From: DTU089 sp002440045
GTDB lineage: Bacteria > Bacillota > Clostridia > Oscillospirales > Acutalibacteraceae
Direction of reading: 5' to 3'
NCBI GenBank assembly: GCA_937885695.1
Contig: CALABP010000071.1
Coordinates: 1 to 64,000 of the forward strand
DNA: 64,000 nt
The stretch's first letter is position 1; each line of letters begins with the position of its first letter. A model generated the notes under the pieces. The model was not told the origin of the DNA, ran no database searches, and saw only the letters and a list, made by a program, of their open reading frames with translations. Positions 33,612 to 42,536 of the stretch are shown one piece after another. The position numbers and the translations under genes are program-made.

Positions 33612-35132
33612 GTGGGATATGAAACGCTTATAGCTTTTGCGGTGTTTACGCTCGGCGGTGCCGCCGTTTACAGCGCTGTGCCCGCGAGATTAAAAAAATA
33701 TACGCTTCTCACAGTCAGCCTTGCGTGCTTTACATATCTTGCGCGCTTCGGCGTTATCATTCTCTTGATTGAAAGCGCAATTACATACTATGCCGCGCGC
33801 GTTATAGACGGCGTTGGCAGGCATCTTCCTATTCCGCAGGAAAAAGAAGAAAAGAAAATACAAAAGCAAAAAATCAAAAAGCAAAAGCAGCTTATTTTCG
33901 GGCTTTATGCGGCAGTAATGATATTAATGCTCGTGCTTTTTAAAAATCTCGGCGCAATCCTTTCAGTTTTCGGCGACAGCACAGTCTTTAATGTGCTTTT
34001 AAACACATCTGTGCTTTCAACTGTCGGAATGTCTTATTACACGCTTCAAGCGATAGGCTACGTTCTTGACGTCGAAAGAAAAACCGTAAAAAGCGAAGAG
34101 TCGTTTTTAGATGTGCTTTTGTTCTGCTCGTTTTTCCCTCAGCTTAACGAAGGCCCGTTTTCACGCGCAAAAGAGCTTATGCCTCAGCTTAAAAACTGCG
34201 GAAAATTGAGACTTTTTAACGCCGAAAGCGGCGTTGCCGAGCTTCTTTTGGGGCTTTTCAAGCTTTTTGTTATTGCCGACAGGGCGGCAATTATTGTAAG
34301 CGCCGTCTTTTCTCAATACGAAAGCTACAGCGGAATTGAAACGGTTTGGGGCGTGCTTGCTTTTACATTACAGCTTTACGCCGACTTTTCGGGTTATATA
34401 AACATAGCTTCGGGCGTTTCCAAAATTTTCGGCATAACGCTTCCCAAGAATTTCGATTTGCCGTTTGCGGCTTCGAGCGTCGGCGAGTTTTGGCGAAGAT
34501 GGCACATTTCGCTCGGCGCGTGGTTCAGGGACTATGTTTTTTACGGCATTTCGGTTTCACGTCCCATAAAAGCTATAGGAAGGCGCTTTAAGGGCGGCTT
34601 CGGCAGAGTGCTTACGGTGTTTATTACGCTTAGCACAGTGTGGCTTTTAACAGGTCTTTGGCACGGATTTAGGCTTAAATACGCGGTTTACGGAATGTAT
34701 TATTGCGTGATAATTCTTTTTGAAACACTTCTTGAAGCAAAAATAAAGCCGAAAACAAATAAAGGCAAAGCGGCGCTCAAAGCTTTCGGAACCGTTAAAA
34801 CCTTTGTTCTTGTAAATATCGGAATGCTGATATTTAAAGCAGACTCGTTAACGGTCGCTTTTAATATGTTCATAAGTATATTCAAAAAAAGCGGCAGTTT
34901 TTCTGTGCCGGGCGCAGAGCTTTCGGACTTAGCAGTCCTTGCGGCGGCAACGCTTTCTTTAGCGGTGTTCGGCATAATGAAGCAAAAGGGCTTTGATTTT
35001 GCTTCTAAGTATGACTCGCTTTCAAGCGTTAAAAAATATTGGCTGTGCTTTTTGTTGGCACTTATAATTGCGGTGTTCGGCGCGTACGGAATGGGATATT
35101 TGCCGCCCGACCCGATATACGGAGGATTTTAA
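33612..35132 (+). CDS. MBOAT family O-acyltransferase (DltB/AlgI-like)
   Basis: Polytopic membrane enzyme (506 aa) that moves acyl groups across the membrane onto cell-surface polymers. Family blocks: DFSGYINIASGVSKIFGI, FWRRWHISLGAWFRDYVFYG, and GLWHGFRLKYAVYG with the catalytic-type His. A Lys/Gln-rich cytoplasmic loop (KEEKKIQKQKIKKQKQ) near residue 80 is unusual. GTG 33612 has ggggtg 6 nt upstream. It is followed after 1 nt by an SGNH-like partner, the usual pairing for polysaccharide or teichoic acid acylation. No dltA/dltC is present, so the acyl donor is probably acetyl-CoA rather than D-alanyl carrier; that is inference. Confidence 0.9.
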   Translation: MGYETLIAFAVFTLGGAAVYSAVPARLKKYTLLTVSLACFTYLARFGVIILLIESAITYYAARVIDGVGRHLPIPQEKEEKKIQKQKIKKQKQLIFGLYAAVMILMLVLFKNLGAILSVFGDSTVFNVLLNTSVLSTVGMSYYTLQAIGYVLDVERKTVKSEESFLDVLLFCSFFPQLNEGPFSRAKELMPQLKNCGKLRLFNAESGVAELLLGLFKLFVIADRAAIIVSAVFSQYESYSGIETVWGVLAFTLQLYADFSGYINIASGVSKIFGITLPKNFDLPFAASSVGEFWRRWHISLGAWFRDYVFYGISVSRPIKAIGRRFKGGFGRVLTVFITLSTVWLLTGLWHGFRLKYAVYGMYYCVIILFETLLEAKIKPKTNKGKAALKAFGTVKTFVLVNIGMLIFKADSLTVAFNMFISIFKKSGSFSVPGAELSDLAVLAAATLSLAVFGIMKQKGFDFASKYDSLSSVKKYWLCFLLALIIAVFGAYGMGYLPPDPIYGGF

Positions 35133-35133
35133 A

Positions 35134-36069
35134 ATGAAAACTAAAAGATATGCATTCTTGTCTGCGGCGCTGTCGCTCGCAATATTCATAGGGCTCTCGG
35201 TTGTTGTTACGCCAAAAACAACAGGCGATATGGGCGGAACGTCGTTTTACGGCGGAAAGGGCTTTGTTGCAGAGCCCGATAATTCGCTCGATTGCATAAT
35301 GTTCGGCAATTCCGACGCCTATTCGGGATTTGTGCCGTCGGTGCTTTATGAAAAAACGGGGCTTTCGTCATATGTTTCGGGTGTGGCAAATCAAAGTATG
35401 GATAAAATCAATACCTTGCTTTCATCCGCACTTAAAACCCAAAAGCCGCAGATAATAATACTTGAAGCCGACTGCCTTTATACAAAAAGCTCGTCATTCT
35501 ACGGCAGAATTGACGCCGCAACAAGACTTTTTCAATATCACACCCGTTGGAAAGAATTAAAAAGACGCGATTTCACAACGCTTCCCAAAGCATGCGGCGG
35601 GATTGACCCCAATAAGGGCTATGTTTATTCGGACACAGTCGTAAAAGCCGAAAATACAGGCTATATGACCGAAAACAAAGATAGCGCCGTTATTCCCGCG
35701 GCAACGAAAAATGAGCTTTCGCTTTTTGTCGAAACCTGCAAAAATAACGGCGTTAAAGTTCTTATAGTGAAAGTGCCGAGCACCGACGGCTGGAGCTATA
35801 AACGCTCTGCCGAGGTCAAAAAAACAGCGGCATCTTTCGGTGCGGAATATTTGGATTTGAATGCTTGCACCGATTATGAAATAGATTTTAACGAGGATTT
35901 CAGAGACGGCGGCAACCATCAGAATATCAACGGTGCAAAAAAGACTACGGAATATCTCGGCAACATTCTTTGCAGCCGCTATGACGTGCACCCCGAAGAA
36001 AAAACCGACGAAGCAAAAAACGAGTGGCTTTTAACAATCAAAAGAGCAAACGGCGCTTATTTTGAATAA
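35134..36069 (+). CDS. SGNH-hydrolase-like membrane-anchored partner of the MBOAT (DltD/AlgJ-like)
   Basis: 311-residue protein with one N-terminal membrane anchor (FLSAALSLAIFIGLSVVV) and an extracytoplasmic domain. MFGNSDAYSGFVPSVLYEKT is a GDS-like block I variant with Ser after Asn (GNS), and GGNHQNINGAKKTTEY is the C-terminal His block. DltD and AlgJ/AlgX proteins work together with MBOAT enzymes to place acyl groups. ATG 35134 with ggagg just upstream is used; the longer frame lacks an SD. Its 3' end overlaps the convergent C39 gene by 13 nt, with no visible terminator in between. Confidence 0.82.
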   Translation: MKTKRYAFLSAALSLAIFIGLSVVVTPKTTGDMGGTSFYGGKGFVAEPDNSLDCIMFGNSDAYSGFVPSVLYEKTGLSSYVSGVANQSMDKINTLLSSALKTQKPQIIILEADCLYTKSSSFYGRIDAATRLFQYHTRWKELKRRDFTTLPKACGGIDPNKGYVYSDTVVKAENTGYMTENKDSAVIPAATKNELSLFVETCKNNGVKVLIVKVPSTDGWSYKRSAEVKKTAASFGAEYLDLNACTDYEIDFNEDFRDGGNHQNINGAKKTTEYLGNILCSRYDVHPEEKTDEAKNEWLLTIKRANGAYFE

Positions 36070-37040
36070 AGCATTTTATAAAAATAAGGGTAATCCGAAA
36101 GAAAGTGCGACAGGCGCGTTCTGCTAAAAGAACCGGGGTCGTTAATAATAAATGCCGAAGGCGTCAGCGAGGAGGTTTCAAGAACCCCCGTTATTACAAC
36201 GTAATGCTGGCTTCCCGAGGCGTTTTTTGCGCCTAAAATAACGGGCTTTCCGCTTGAGAGAACGGAATATATTTTATTGAGATAGTCGGAACTGTCGGTC
36301 ACAATGTTATAATTTTCGGGCCAATATACCGCGCCGCCCGATGTGTACGAGAGCTTTTTTGCCATGGCGTCGGGGTACACGGTATATGAGAGCCTGTAGC
36401 TTTCTGTCATTGAAAGTGCGGTTGTCGCACAGCCTATCTTACCTATTGTCTGACCCGATGTGCCGAGCGTTACGTCCCTCCAGCGCGAGTCCGTCTGCTT
36501 AAAGCTCACTACATTGAGCTTTATTTCCTTGTAACCTGTACTCGTGTTTGCGCTCTTTAAATAAGTGCTGCTTACATATCCCGTTTTGTTGCCGTCATAA
36601 AGAATTTTTGAAAATCCGTTTTGCGTGCCGAGCACTGTAACAGCCGTTCCGCTTTTTAAAGAGTCTTTAACGGCAAAAGACGTCGAAGCGCCCGTTCTTA
36701 CATTAAGGTTTCCGGAAGTGGTCTTAACGCTTTTTACATCGCTTGAAATTACGCTGATGTATTTGTCACTGCAATAGCCGTAACCGCTTTCAGAGTATCT
36801 CACATACCAAAACGAGCCGCTTTTTTTAATAAGAGTAACGGTCGAGCCTTTTGAAAGCGAGGTTTTGATTGAGTAGCCCGTGCCGGCGCCGCTTCTTACG
36901 TTAAGATTCCCTGCAGAAGTCGCAACCGTGCCCGCGCCCGAAATTGACTGGTCTGCGCTGACTGCGGGAACAAGCGCGAAAATAAATATTGCGCACAAAA
37001 TTATTGAAAGTCGGTGTTTGAAATTTTTCAGGAATTTCAT
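36057..37040 (-). CDS. Secreted SH3b-SH3b-C39-like peptidase
   Basis: 327-residue exported protein. A signal peptide (LSIILCAIFIFALVPAVSA) is followed by two bacterial SH3 domains, each with a GNLNVR(S/T)GA(G/S)T motif (about residues 40-95 and 103-158). The C-terminal domain is a papain-like C39_2 fold: FKQTDSRWRDV, the Cys in KIGCATTALSM, and the His in SQHYVVITGV. This resembles cell-wall-associated hydrolases or adhesins of gut Clostridia. ATG 37040 is preferred: gggag lies 8 nt upstream; an extended frame to 37190 has no SD. Monocistronic. Confidence 0.88.
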   Translation of the reverse strand: MKFLKNFKHRLSIILCAIFIFALVPAVSADQSISGAGTVATSAGNLNVRSGAGTGYSIKTSLSKGSTVTLIKKSGSFWYVRYSESGYGYCSDKYISVISSDVKSVKTTSGNLNVRTGASTSFAVKDSLKSGTAVTVLGTQNGFSKILYDGNKTGYVSSTYLKSANTSTGYKEIKLNVVSFKQTDSRWRDVTLGTSGQTIGKIGCATTALSMTESYRLSYTVYPDAMAKKLSYTSGGAVYWPENYNIVTDSSDYLNKIYSVLSSGKPVILGAKNASGSQHYVVITGVLETSSLTPSAFIINDPGSFSRTRLSHFLSDYPYFYKMLYSK

Positions 37041-37132
37041 AAAATCATCTCCCGAAGTAATTGTAACACCGTAAAGTCTCTTTTTCATTGCACAAATATT
37101 GGAACTTTGGGTATTGCCGGGGGCGCAAAGAC

Positions 37133-37161
37133 TTGAAAACAGCCGCGTTAGGTGATAAAAT
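37133..37161 (+). promoter_or_regulatory. Promoter of the HD-domain gene
   Basis: TTGAAA (37133-37138), 17-nt spacer ending in TGA, TAAAAT (37156-37161), an extended -10 form. Confidence 0.7.
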
Positions 37162-37217
37162 AGATACAGCCGATTGGCGGCAGACTCCATTTATTATGTC
37201 GAAAACGGGTGAAACAT

Positions 37218-37778
37218 ATGACTCAGCGCGAATTTATAGATTTTTTAAACAAGGTCGAGGTTTTAAAGCATAACACACGCCATTGCTGGGGCGCCGACGG
37301 AAGGCGCGAAAGCGTTGCGGAGCACTGCTGGCGGCTTTCGCTTATGCCGATGCTCGTTAAAGACGAATTTCCTTATGTCGATATTGATAAGGTAATTAAA
37401 ATGTGCATAATTCATGACCTCGGCGAAGCGGTAACTGGGGATATACCTGCGTTTGAAAAGACCGACGATGACGAAATCAAAGAAGCACAGCTTTTAAGAG
37501 AGTTTCTTTCGTCTCTTCCCGAAAACGTCAAAGCGGAATTTGTTTCGCTTCTTGACGAAATGGACGAATTAAAAACGCCCGAAGCAAAGCTTTACAAGGC
37601 GTTTGATAATCTTGAAGCGGTAATTTCGCATAACGAAGCCCCGCTTGACACATGGACGGATATTGAGTATTCCGCAAACCTTACTTACGGCGATGACAAG
37701 GTCGCGTGGCATCCGTGGCTCACGGTTTTAAGAAAAGAAATCCGCAAGGATACCGAAAAGAAAATAGCCGAAAAATAA
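37218..37778 (+). CDS. HD-domain phosphohydrolase, YfbR/HDDC2-like
   Basis: 186-residue cytoplasmic metal-dependent phosphohydrolase. HD-domain ligands: His in RESVAEHCWR, the HD pair in IIHDLGEAVTGDIPAF, and Asp in YKAFDNLEAVISHNE. YfbR and human HDDC2 relatives are 5'-deoxynucleotidases, so dNMP hydrolysis is a reasonable guess. ATG 37218 has cgggtga 7 nt upstream; the GTG at 37209 is part of that SD. Convergent with the TetR gene downstream. Confidence 0.85.
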   Translation: MTQREFIDFLNKVEVLKHNTRHCWGADGRRESVAEHCWRLSLMPMLVKDEFPYVDIDKVIKMCIIHDLGEAVTGDIPAFEKTDDDEIKEAQLLREFLSSLPENVKAEFVSLLDEMDELKTPEAKLYKAFDNLEAVISHNEAPLDTWTDIEYSANLTYGDDKVAWHPWLTVLRKEIRKDTEKKIAEK

Positions 37779-37809
37779 ACCGCCCAAAGCTTTAAAGGTT
37801 TTATTCGCT

Positions 37810-38376
37810 TTATAGGCTCAAATTCTTTAATGCGCTTTGATTAATTGAGAAAAGCAGATTTACTATTGTCTTTTCGTCAACAGAATAATCCGAGCGTATC
37901 CACTGAATGATTATTCCTGCGTTTCCGTTAAGCAGATACGACAAAATATACTGCTCTGTTTCTTTCGGAAATTCTATTTGCAAATTTGCCATAAACTGAG
38001 CAGTCGAAAATTGCATAAAGCGCGTTCTGAAATTCGGGTCGGCACTGTCTATCAGCAACGCTCTGAAAAGTCCGTCGTTTTCTTTTATATATTTCAAAAA
38101 AGAAAGGATATATTTGTGCGCTCCCATATCGGTTTCATTGCCGATTTTTTCAAGATGCTCTTTTGTTGCAGCCAAAAGCTCATTCTCAATTTCATAAAGC
38201 AAGTCTTTCGGCTCGTTGTAATGGGCATAGAAAGTCGAGCGGTTAAGCTGTGCTCTGTCGCAAAGTTCTCTTACCGAGATTTTTTCGACAGAGCTTTTTT
38301 CTTTTAAAAGCTCAACAAGCGCATTTTTGAAAAGGATTTTTGAAAGACGGGTGCGTTGGTTATTTTTTGTATTCAA
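37810..38376 (-). CDS. TetR family regulator of the rhamnoside locus
   Basis: 188-residue repressor-like protein. The N-terminal HTH is ISVRELCDRAQLNRSTFYAH, followed by a helical ligand domain (TetR_C-like: PFKE-type GNAGIIIQWIRSDYSV). It is divergently transcribed from the GPH transporter, and two candidate operators lie in the shared 145-nt gap. Control of transporter and GH78 in response to a sugar or aglycone signal is likely by position. Confidence 0.85.
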   Translation of the reverse strand: MNTKNNQRTRLSKILFKNALVELLKEKSSVEKISVRELCDRAQLNRSTFYAHYNEPKDLLYEIENELLAATKEHLEKIGNETDMGAHKYILSFLKYIKENDGLFRALLIDSADPNFRTRFMQFSTAQFMANLQIEFPKETEQYILSYLLNGNAGIIIQWIRSDYSVDEKTIVNLLFSINQSALKNLSL

Positions 38377-38401
38377 AATACCACCATATTTCTTGATTTT
38401 G

Positions 38402-38432
38402 TCGGTTTTATAGCAATTATTATCAAAACCGA
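38402..38432. promoter_or_regulatory. Inverted repeat in the tetR-transporter gap (candidate operator)
   Basis: TCGGTTTT (38402-38409) and AAAACCGA (38425-38432), perfect 8-bp arms 15 nt apart, just upstream of the transporter -35. Confidence 0.5.
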
Positions 38433-38435
38433 TGA

Positions 38436-38464
38436 TTGTTAAAACAACACAGTGTTGCTATAAT
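38436..38464 (+). promoter_or_regulatory. Transporter promoter with an operator-like palindrome in its spacer
   Basis: TTGTTA (38436-38441), 17-nt spacer, TATAAT (38459-38464). The spacer contains CAACAC-A-GTGTTG (38445-38457), a perfect palindrome where a bound repressor would block RNA polymerase. Confidence 0.7.
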
Positions 38465-38521
38465 AGCAGTGTAATATATATTTGACGGCTTGTCAAGGTT
38501 TTGGTTTGAGAGGTAATGTTT

Positions 38522-39982
38522 ATGCTGAATAAAATGGTTGAAAAAAGCATATTTGCAACTAAGCTCACTTCAGAGAATGTAACGCCCAAAGAAAAATGGC
38601 TCGGCTATTTAATAGGGCCTTCGGGTGCTCTGCTGTTAAACGCGGTACTTGCCACATATCTTAACGTTTATTATACGGATGTTCTCAGGCTTACATCTGT
38701 CTGGGGCGGAGCTTTTTTAACGGTTTTTCCGATTGTGTCAAAAATAGTTGATGCAATTACAAATGTAATAATGGGTTATATAATTGACCGCACAAAAACA
38801 CGCGAAGGCAAGGCGCGTCCGTGGCTGCTTTTATCGGCACCGCTTGTTGCTGTTACGGGCGTATTGCTTTTTGTTGTTCCGTCGGGCAGTCAAGCTCTAA
38901 AGGCAGTGTGGGTAATGCTTTCTTATAACCTTTTTTATTCGTTTGCCTATACAATATATAATATGAGCCATAACCTTATGGTTCCTCTTTCAACAAGAAA
39001 TACAGAGCAGCGCGGCTCGCTTTCGGTGTTTAATCAGATTGCAACAATTATGATGAGCGGAATTGTTGTTGCGCTTGTGTTCCCCATGGTTATTATGCCG
39101 ATGCTCGGTGTTGACAAGTCAAAATGGATAACGGCAATGTGCATTTTGTCGTGCCTTGCACTGCCGCTTACCCTTACAGAATATTATTTTACAAAAGAGC
39201 GTGTAACGCTTGAAGATGTAAATGTCAAAGCCGCCGAAAAAACACCGTATAAAAAGCTTTTAAAGGCAATTTTTACCGACAAATATATGGTACTCATTTT
39301 GTTGTATTTCCTTATTTATACTGTCGGTACACAATTCAAAAACCTTGGGCTTGTCTATTTTTGCAATTATGTTCTCGGTACATATAACGACGGCAAAACT
39401 CAGACGCTGCTTTCGGTTATAGGCGGCATTCCCATGGGCTTGGGTATTTTCATAGTCTGGCCGCTTGCCAAAAAATTCGGAAAAAGGAATCTTACGGCAG
39501 TCGGTTTTCTGTTCTATGCTTTGGGCAGTGCGATTTGTTGGATGTTTCCCACTAATATTGTTATTGTTATCATAGGGCAGTTTATTAAAAACATAGGCGG
39601 ACTTCCGTGCTCTTATGTTTTTATGGCACTGTTTGCAGATGTTCTTGACCACCTTGAGTGGAAGCATAAATTCCGCTGTGACGGAATTGCCATGTCGGTT
39701 TACAATATAATTGCCGTAACAAGCGTCGGTATAGTAACGGGGCTTTTCAATCTTCTGCTTTCAAAAAGCGGCTATATCGCGCCGTCGCTTGTTGAAGGTG
39801 TGACAGTGGCCGCAGAGCAGACTGCCCAATGCAAAAGTGCAATTACATTTACTTTTGTCGGTCTTGAAACCATAACTGCAATTATTTTGGTTGTTATTTT
39901 GGCGTTTTTAAACGTCGAAAAGCATATTGAAAGCGAGCAGGCTGAAATAAAAGCGCGCAAAGAAGGGGAGGAAAAGCTGTGA
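38522..39982 (+). CDS. GPH-family MFS sugar transporter
   Basis: 486-residue glycoside-pentoside-hexuronide symporter with 12 predicted helices. Family marks: an N-terminal KEKWLGYLIGPSGALLL helix, the loop IIDRTKTREGKARPWLLLSA (the conserved DRTxxRxGKxRPW), and C-terminal GLEWKHKFRCDGI-like LEWKHKFRCDGIAMSVYN. By operon context the substrate is probably a rhamnoside. ATG 38522 is 8 nt from gagagg; the ATG at 38516 is only 2 nt away. The stop overlaps the GH78 start. Confidence 0.9.
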   Translation: MLNKMVEKSIFATKLTSENVTPKEKWLGYLIGPSGALLLNAVLATYLNVYYTDVLRLTSVWGGAFLTVFPIVSKIVDAITNVIMGYIIDRTKTREGKARPWLLLSAPLVAVTGVLLFVVPSGSQALKAVWVMLSYNLFYSFAYTIYNMSHNLMVPLSTRNTEQRGSLSVFNQIATIMMSGIVVALVFPMVIMPMLGVDKSKWITAMCILSCLALPLTLTEYYFTKERVTLEDVNVKAAEKTPYKKLLKAIFTDKYMVLILLYFLIYTVGTQFKNLGLVYFCNYVLGTYNDGKTQTLLSVIGGIPMGLGIFIVWPLAKKFGKRNLTAVGFLFYALGSAICWMFPTNIVIVIIGQFIKNIGGLPCSYVFMALFADVLDHLEWKHKFRCDGIAMSVYNIIAVTSVGIVTGLFNLLLSKSGYIAPSLVEGVTVAAEQTAQCKSAITFTFVGLETITAIILVVILAFLNVEKHIESEQAEIKARKEGEEKL

Positions 39983-42525
39983 GGGCAATCAATTTAAAGA
40001 CAGAGTATCTAACTAATCCGATAGGCATAGATTTTGACTTTCCGCGCCTTATGTGGAACTGTGACAGCGGTATAAGGCAAACCGCTTACAGAATAAAGGC
40101 GTATAATTTTGACAGAGAATTGCTTTGGGACAGCAAAAAGGTGAATTCCTCAGATATGGTGTTTATTCCTTTTCCGTTAATTACGCGCTCAAAAGAACGC
40201 GTTTTTTGGAAGGTTAAGCTGTGGGATGAAAACGGAAAAGAAGGCGAATGGTCAAATGAAGCCTTTTTTGAAACGGGGCTGAAAAGAGCCGAAGATTTTA
40301 AAGCCGAATGGATAACCGGGAATTACAGCGTTAATAAAAAGATGCGCTACCCTGTAGATTATTTTAAAAAAGAGTTTAGCGTCGAAAAAAAAGTGAAGCG
40401 CGCACGGCTTTATATGACGGCTTGCGGAATATACTCGTGCAGAATAAACGGCGTTAAAGTATCTGTGCCGTTCGCCCCGGGCATTACCGACTATAAAAAA
40501 CGAATACAGTATCAGACCTATGATGTAACAGATTTGATAGCCGAAAGAAATGAAATAACGGCAGAGCTTGCCGACGGGTGGTACAGAGGTTCTGTCGGAG
40601 CATGGGGGCTTAAAAATCAGTACGGTACCGAAACAAAGCTTTTTGTACAGCTTGAAATTGTATTTGAAAACGGCAGCACCCAATATGTCCTAAGTGATGA
40701 AAGCTGGGCATGGTCATCGGACGGCAGTCTTTTATTTGCCGACAACAAAGACGGTGAGTTCTTCGATGCAAGAAAAAAGCCGAGTTACAAATATAAGGCA
40801 AAGCTCGCGGAATGCAGCGTTTTGCCGACGGCTTCAAACAACGTTTCTGCGGCAGAAAAAGAAACCTTCAAAGGGCATATGGCGGCAACGCCCTCGGGGA
40901 AAAGAATTATTGATTTTTCTCAGAATATTGCCGGATATGTTTCTTTTAAAATCAATGCAAAAGCGGGCGAACGGCTCGTGCTTCGCTTTGGCGAAATGAT
41001 AGGGGACGACGGCGAGCTTTCCCTAAAAAATATTCAATGTACAAGTAAGATGAAAACAACTCCGCTTCAAAGAATAGATTATATTTGTAAAGACGGCGTT
41101 AATGAATATAAAACCGAGTTTGCCGTTTTTGGGTTCAGATATATGGAGATTACCTCTGAAATTGAAGTCGACGAAAGCGATTTTACGGCAATTGCGGTTT
41201 ATTCCGATATGGAAGAGACCGGATTTTTTGAAAGCTCAAACAGCCTTTTAAACAAGTTTGTTGAAGCAACCAAGTGGTCTGCAAAAAGCAATTCGCTCGA
41301 TTTGCCGACGGATTGCCCTACAAGAGAACGCCATGGCTGGACGGGTGACGCTCAGATATTTTTTAAAACAGCCGCCTATCTCTTTGATTATGCGGCATTT
41401 TCAAAGAAATATCTTAACGATATTTTTGACTGGCAAAAGAAAAACGGCAAATTGCCGCAGATAGTTCCGCCCGGAGGAGTCGATTTTTATATGTCTGCCA
41501 TGAACGGCTCTGTCGGTTGGGCAGACGCAGGCGTCTTAATTCCTTACAGATTCTGGAAGCAATATGGAGATATAGGTATTGTAAAAACATACTACGAAAG
41601 AATGAAACGGTATGCAAGGTTTATGCAAAACCGCTGCGGAAAGTTATATCCTACGGCAAAATATGTTTCTTTGAGCCTTAAAGACCGAAAGTATTTAAAC
41701 AACTTCGGTCAGGCTTACGGCGAGTGGGCTGAGCCGAAGGATATAAACCCGCAAAGCGCGATGACGTGCGTAATTACTCACCCGGAAACCGCCACGGCAT
41801 ATACAAGCTGTGTGATGGAATGTATGGCTGAAATGGCGTCTGCTCTCGGCAGAACGGCTGACGCGCGTGAATTTAAAGAGTTTTCAGAGGGAAATAAGCG
41901 TTCGTACAGAGCGCTTATGAAAACGAAACAGTATTCGCTTGATACCGACAGACAAGCGCGGCTTGTGCGTGCTTTATACTTTGATATGCTTGACAAAGAG
42001 CAAAAAGAATACGCTGAAAAGCGTCTTATCAAGGCGCTCGGCAACTACGGCTGGCGGCTTGGAACGGGTTTTCTTTCAACACCGCTTATACTTAACGTGC
42101 TTTTGAATATAAATACCGATTATGCTTACAGGCTTCTCGAAAACGAAAAAATGCCGGGTTGGCTTTTCATGACAAAAATGGGTGCAACCACTGTTTGGGA
42201 ATCGTGGGAGGGTACTGAGGCGCAGGGCGGCATAGGTTCTCTTAATCACTATTCAAAAGGTGCTGTGTGCGAATGGCTTTTTGAAAAAATGTGCGGAATT
42301 AAAGTTGACGGTAAAAACAGCTTTAAAATTTCTCCGCACCCGGGCGGCAGTTTTTCTTTTGCGAAAGCTGTTTATAAAAGCGTATTCGGCACGGTTGTTT
42401 CGGGGTGGGAAAAGGAGGACGGCAAATATCAATACAAAATTGTTATCCCTCCGAATTGTACCGCTGTTGTGGTTTTGCCCGGAAAAGAAGCTATAAATGT
42501 AAATTCAGGCGAATATGAGTTTTAG
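39979..42525 (+). CDS. Alpha-L-rhamnosidase, GH78
   Basis: Cytoplasmic 848-residue glycoside hydrolase that releases alpha-L-rhamnose from glycosides. No signal peptide. The N-terminal beta domains (NPIGIDFDFPRLMW; WYRGSVGAWGLKNQYG) are typical. The (alpha/alpha)6 catalytic core has the GH78 signature DCPTRERHGWTGDAQIFF with catalytic acids, and the C-terminal GATTVWESWEGT with the second Glu. GTG 39979 overlaps the transporter stop (GTGA), so both are coupled: import followed by intracellular hydrolysis. Plant flavonoid rhamnosides or pectin fragments are plausible substrates. Confidence 0.92.
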   Translation: MRAINLKTEYLTNPIGIDFDFPRLMWNCDSGIRQTAYRIKAYNFDRELLWDSKKVNSSDMVFIPFPLITRSKERVFWKVKLWDENGKEGEWSNEAFFETGLKRAEDFKAEWITGNYSVNKKMRYPVDYFKKEFSVEKKVKRARLYMTACGIYSCRINGVKVSVPFAPGITDYKKRIQYQTYDVTDLIAERNEITAELADGWYRGSVGAWGLKNQYGTETKLFVQLEIVFENGSTQYVLSDESWAWSSDGSLLFADNKDGEFFDARKKPSYKYKAKLAECSVLPTASNNVSAAEKETFKGHMAATPSGKRIIDFSQNIAGYVSFKINAKAGERLVLRFGEMIGDDGELSLKNIQCTSKMKTTPLQRIDYICKDGVNEYKTEFAVFGFRYMEITSEIEVDESDFTAIAVYSDMEETGFFESSNSLLNKFVEATKWSAKSNSLDLPTDCPTRERHGWTGDAQIFFKTAAYLFDYAAFSKKYLNDIFDWQKKNGKLPQIVPPGGVDFYMSAMNGSVGWADAGVLIPYRFWKQYGDIGIVKTYYERMKRYARFMQNRCGKLYPTAKYVSLSLKDRKYLNNFGQAYGEWAEPKDINPQSAMTCVITHPETATAYTSCVMECMAEMASALGRTADAREFKEFSEGNKRSYRALMKTKQYSLDTDRQARLVRALYFDMLDKEQKEYAEKRLIKALGNYGWRLGTGFLSTPLILNVLLNINTDYAYRLLENEKMPGWLFMTKMGATTVWESWEGTEAQGGIGSLNHYSKGAVCEWLFEKMCGIKVDGKNSFKISPHPGGSFSFAKAVYKSVFGTVVSGWEKEDGKYQYKIVIPPNCTAVVVLPGKEAINVNSGEYEF

Positions 42526-42536
42526 GAGATTTGAAA

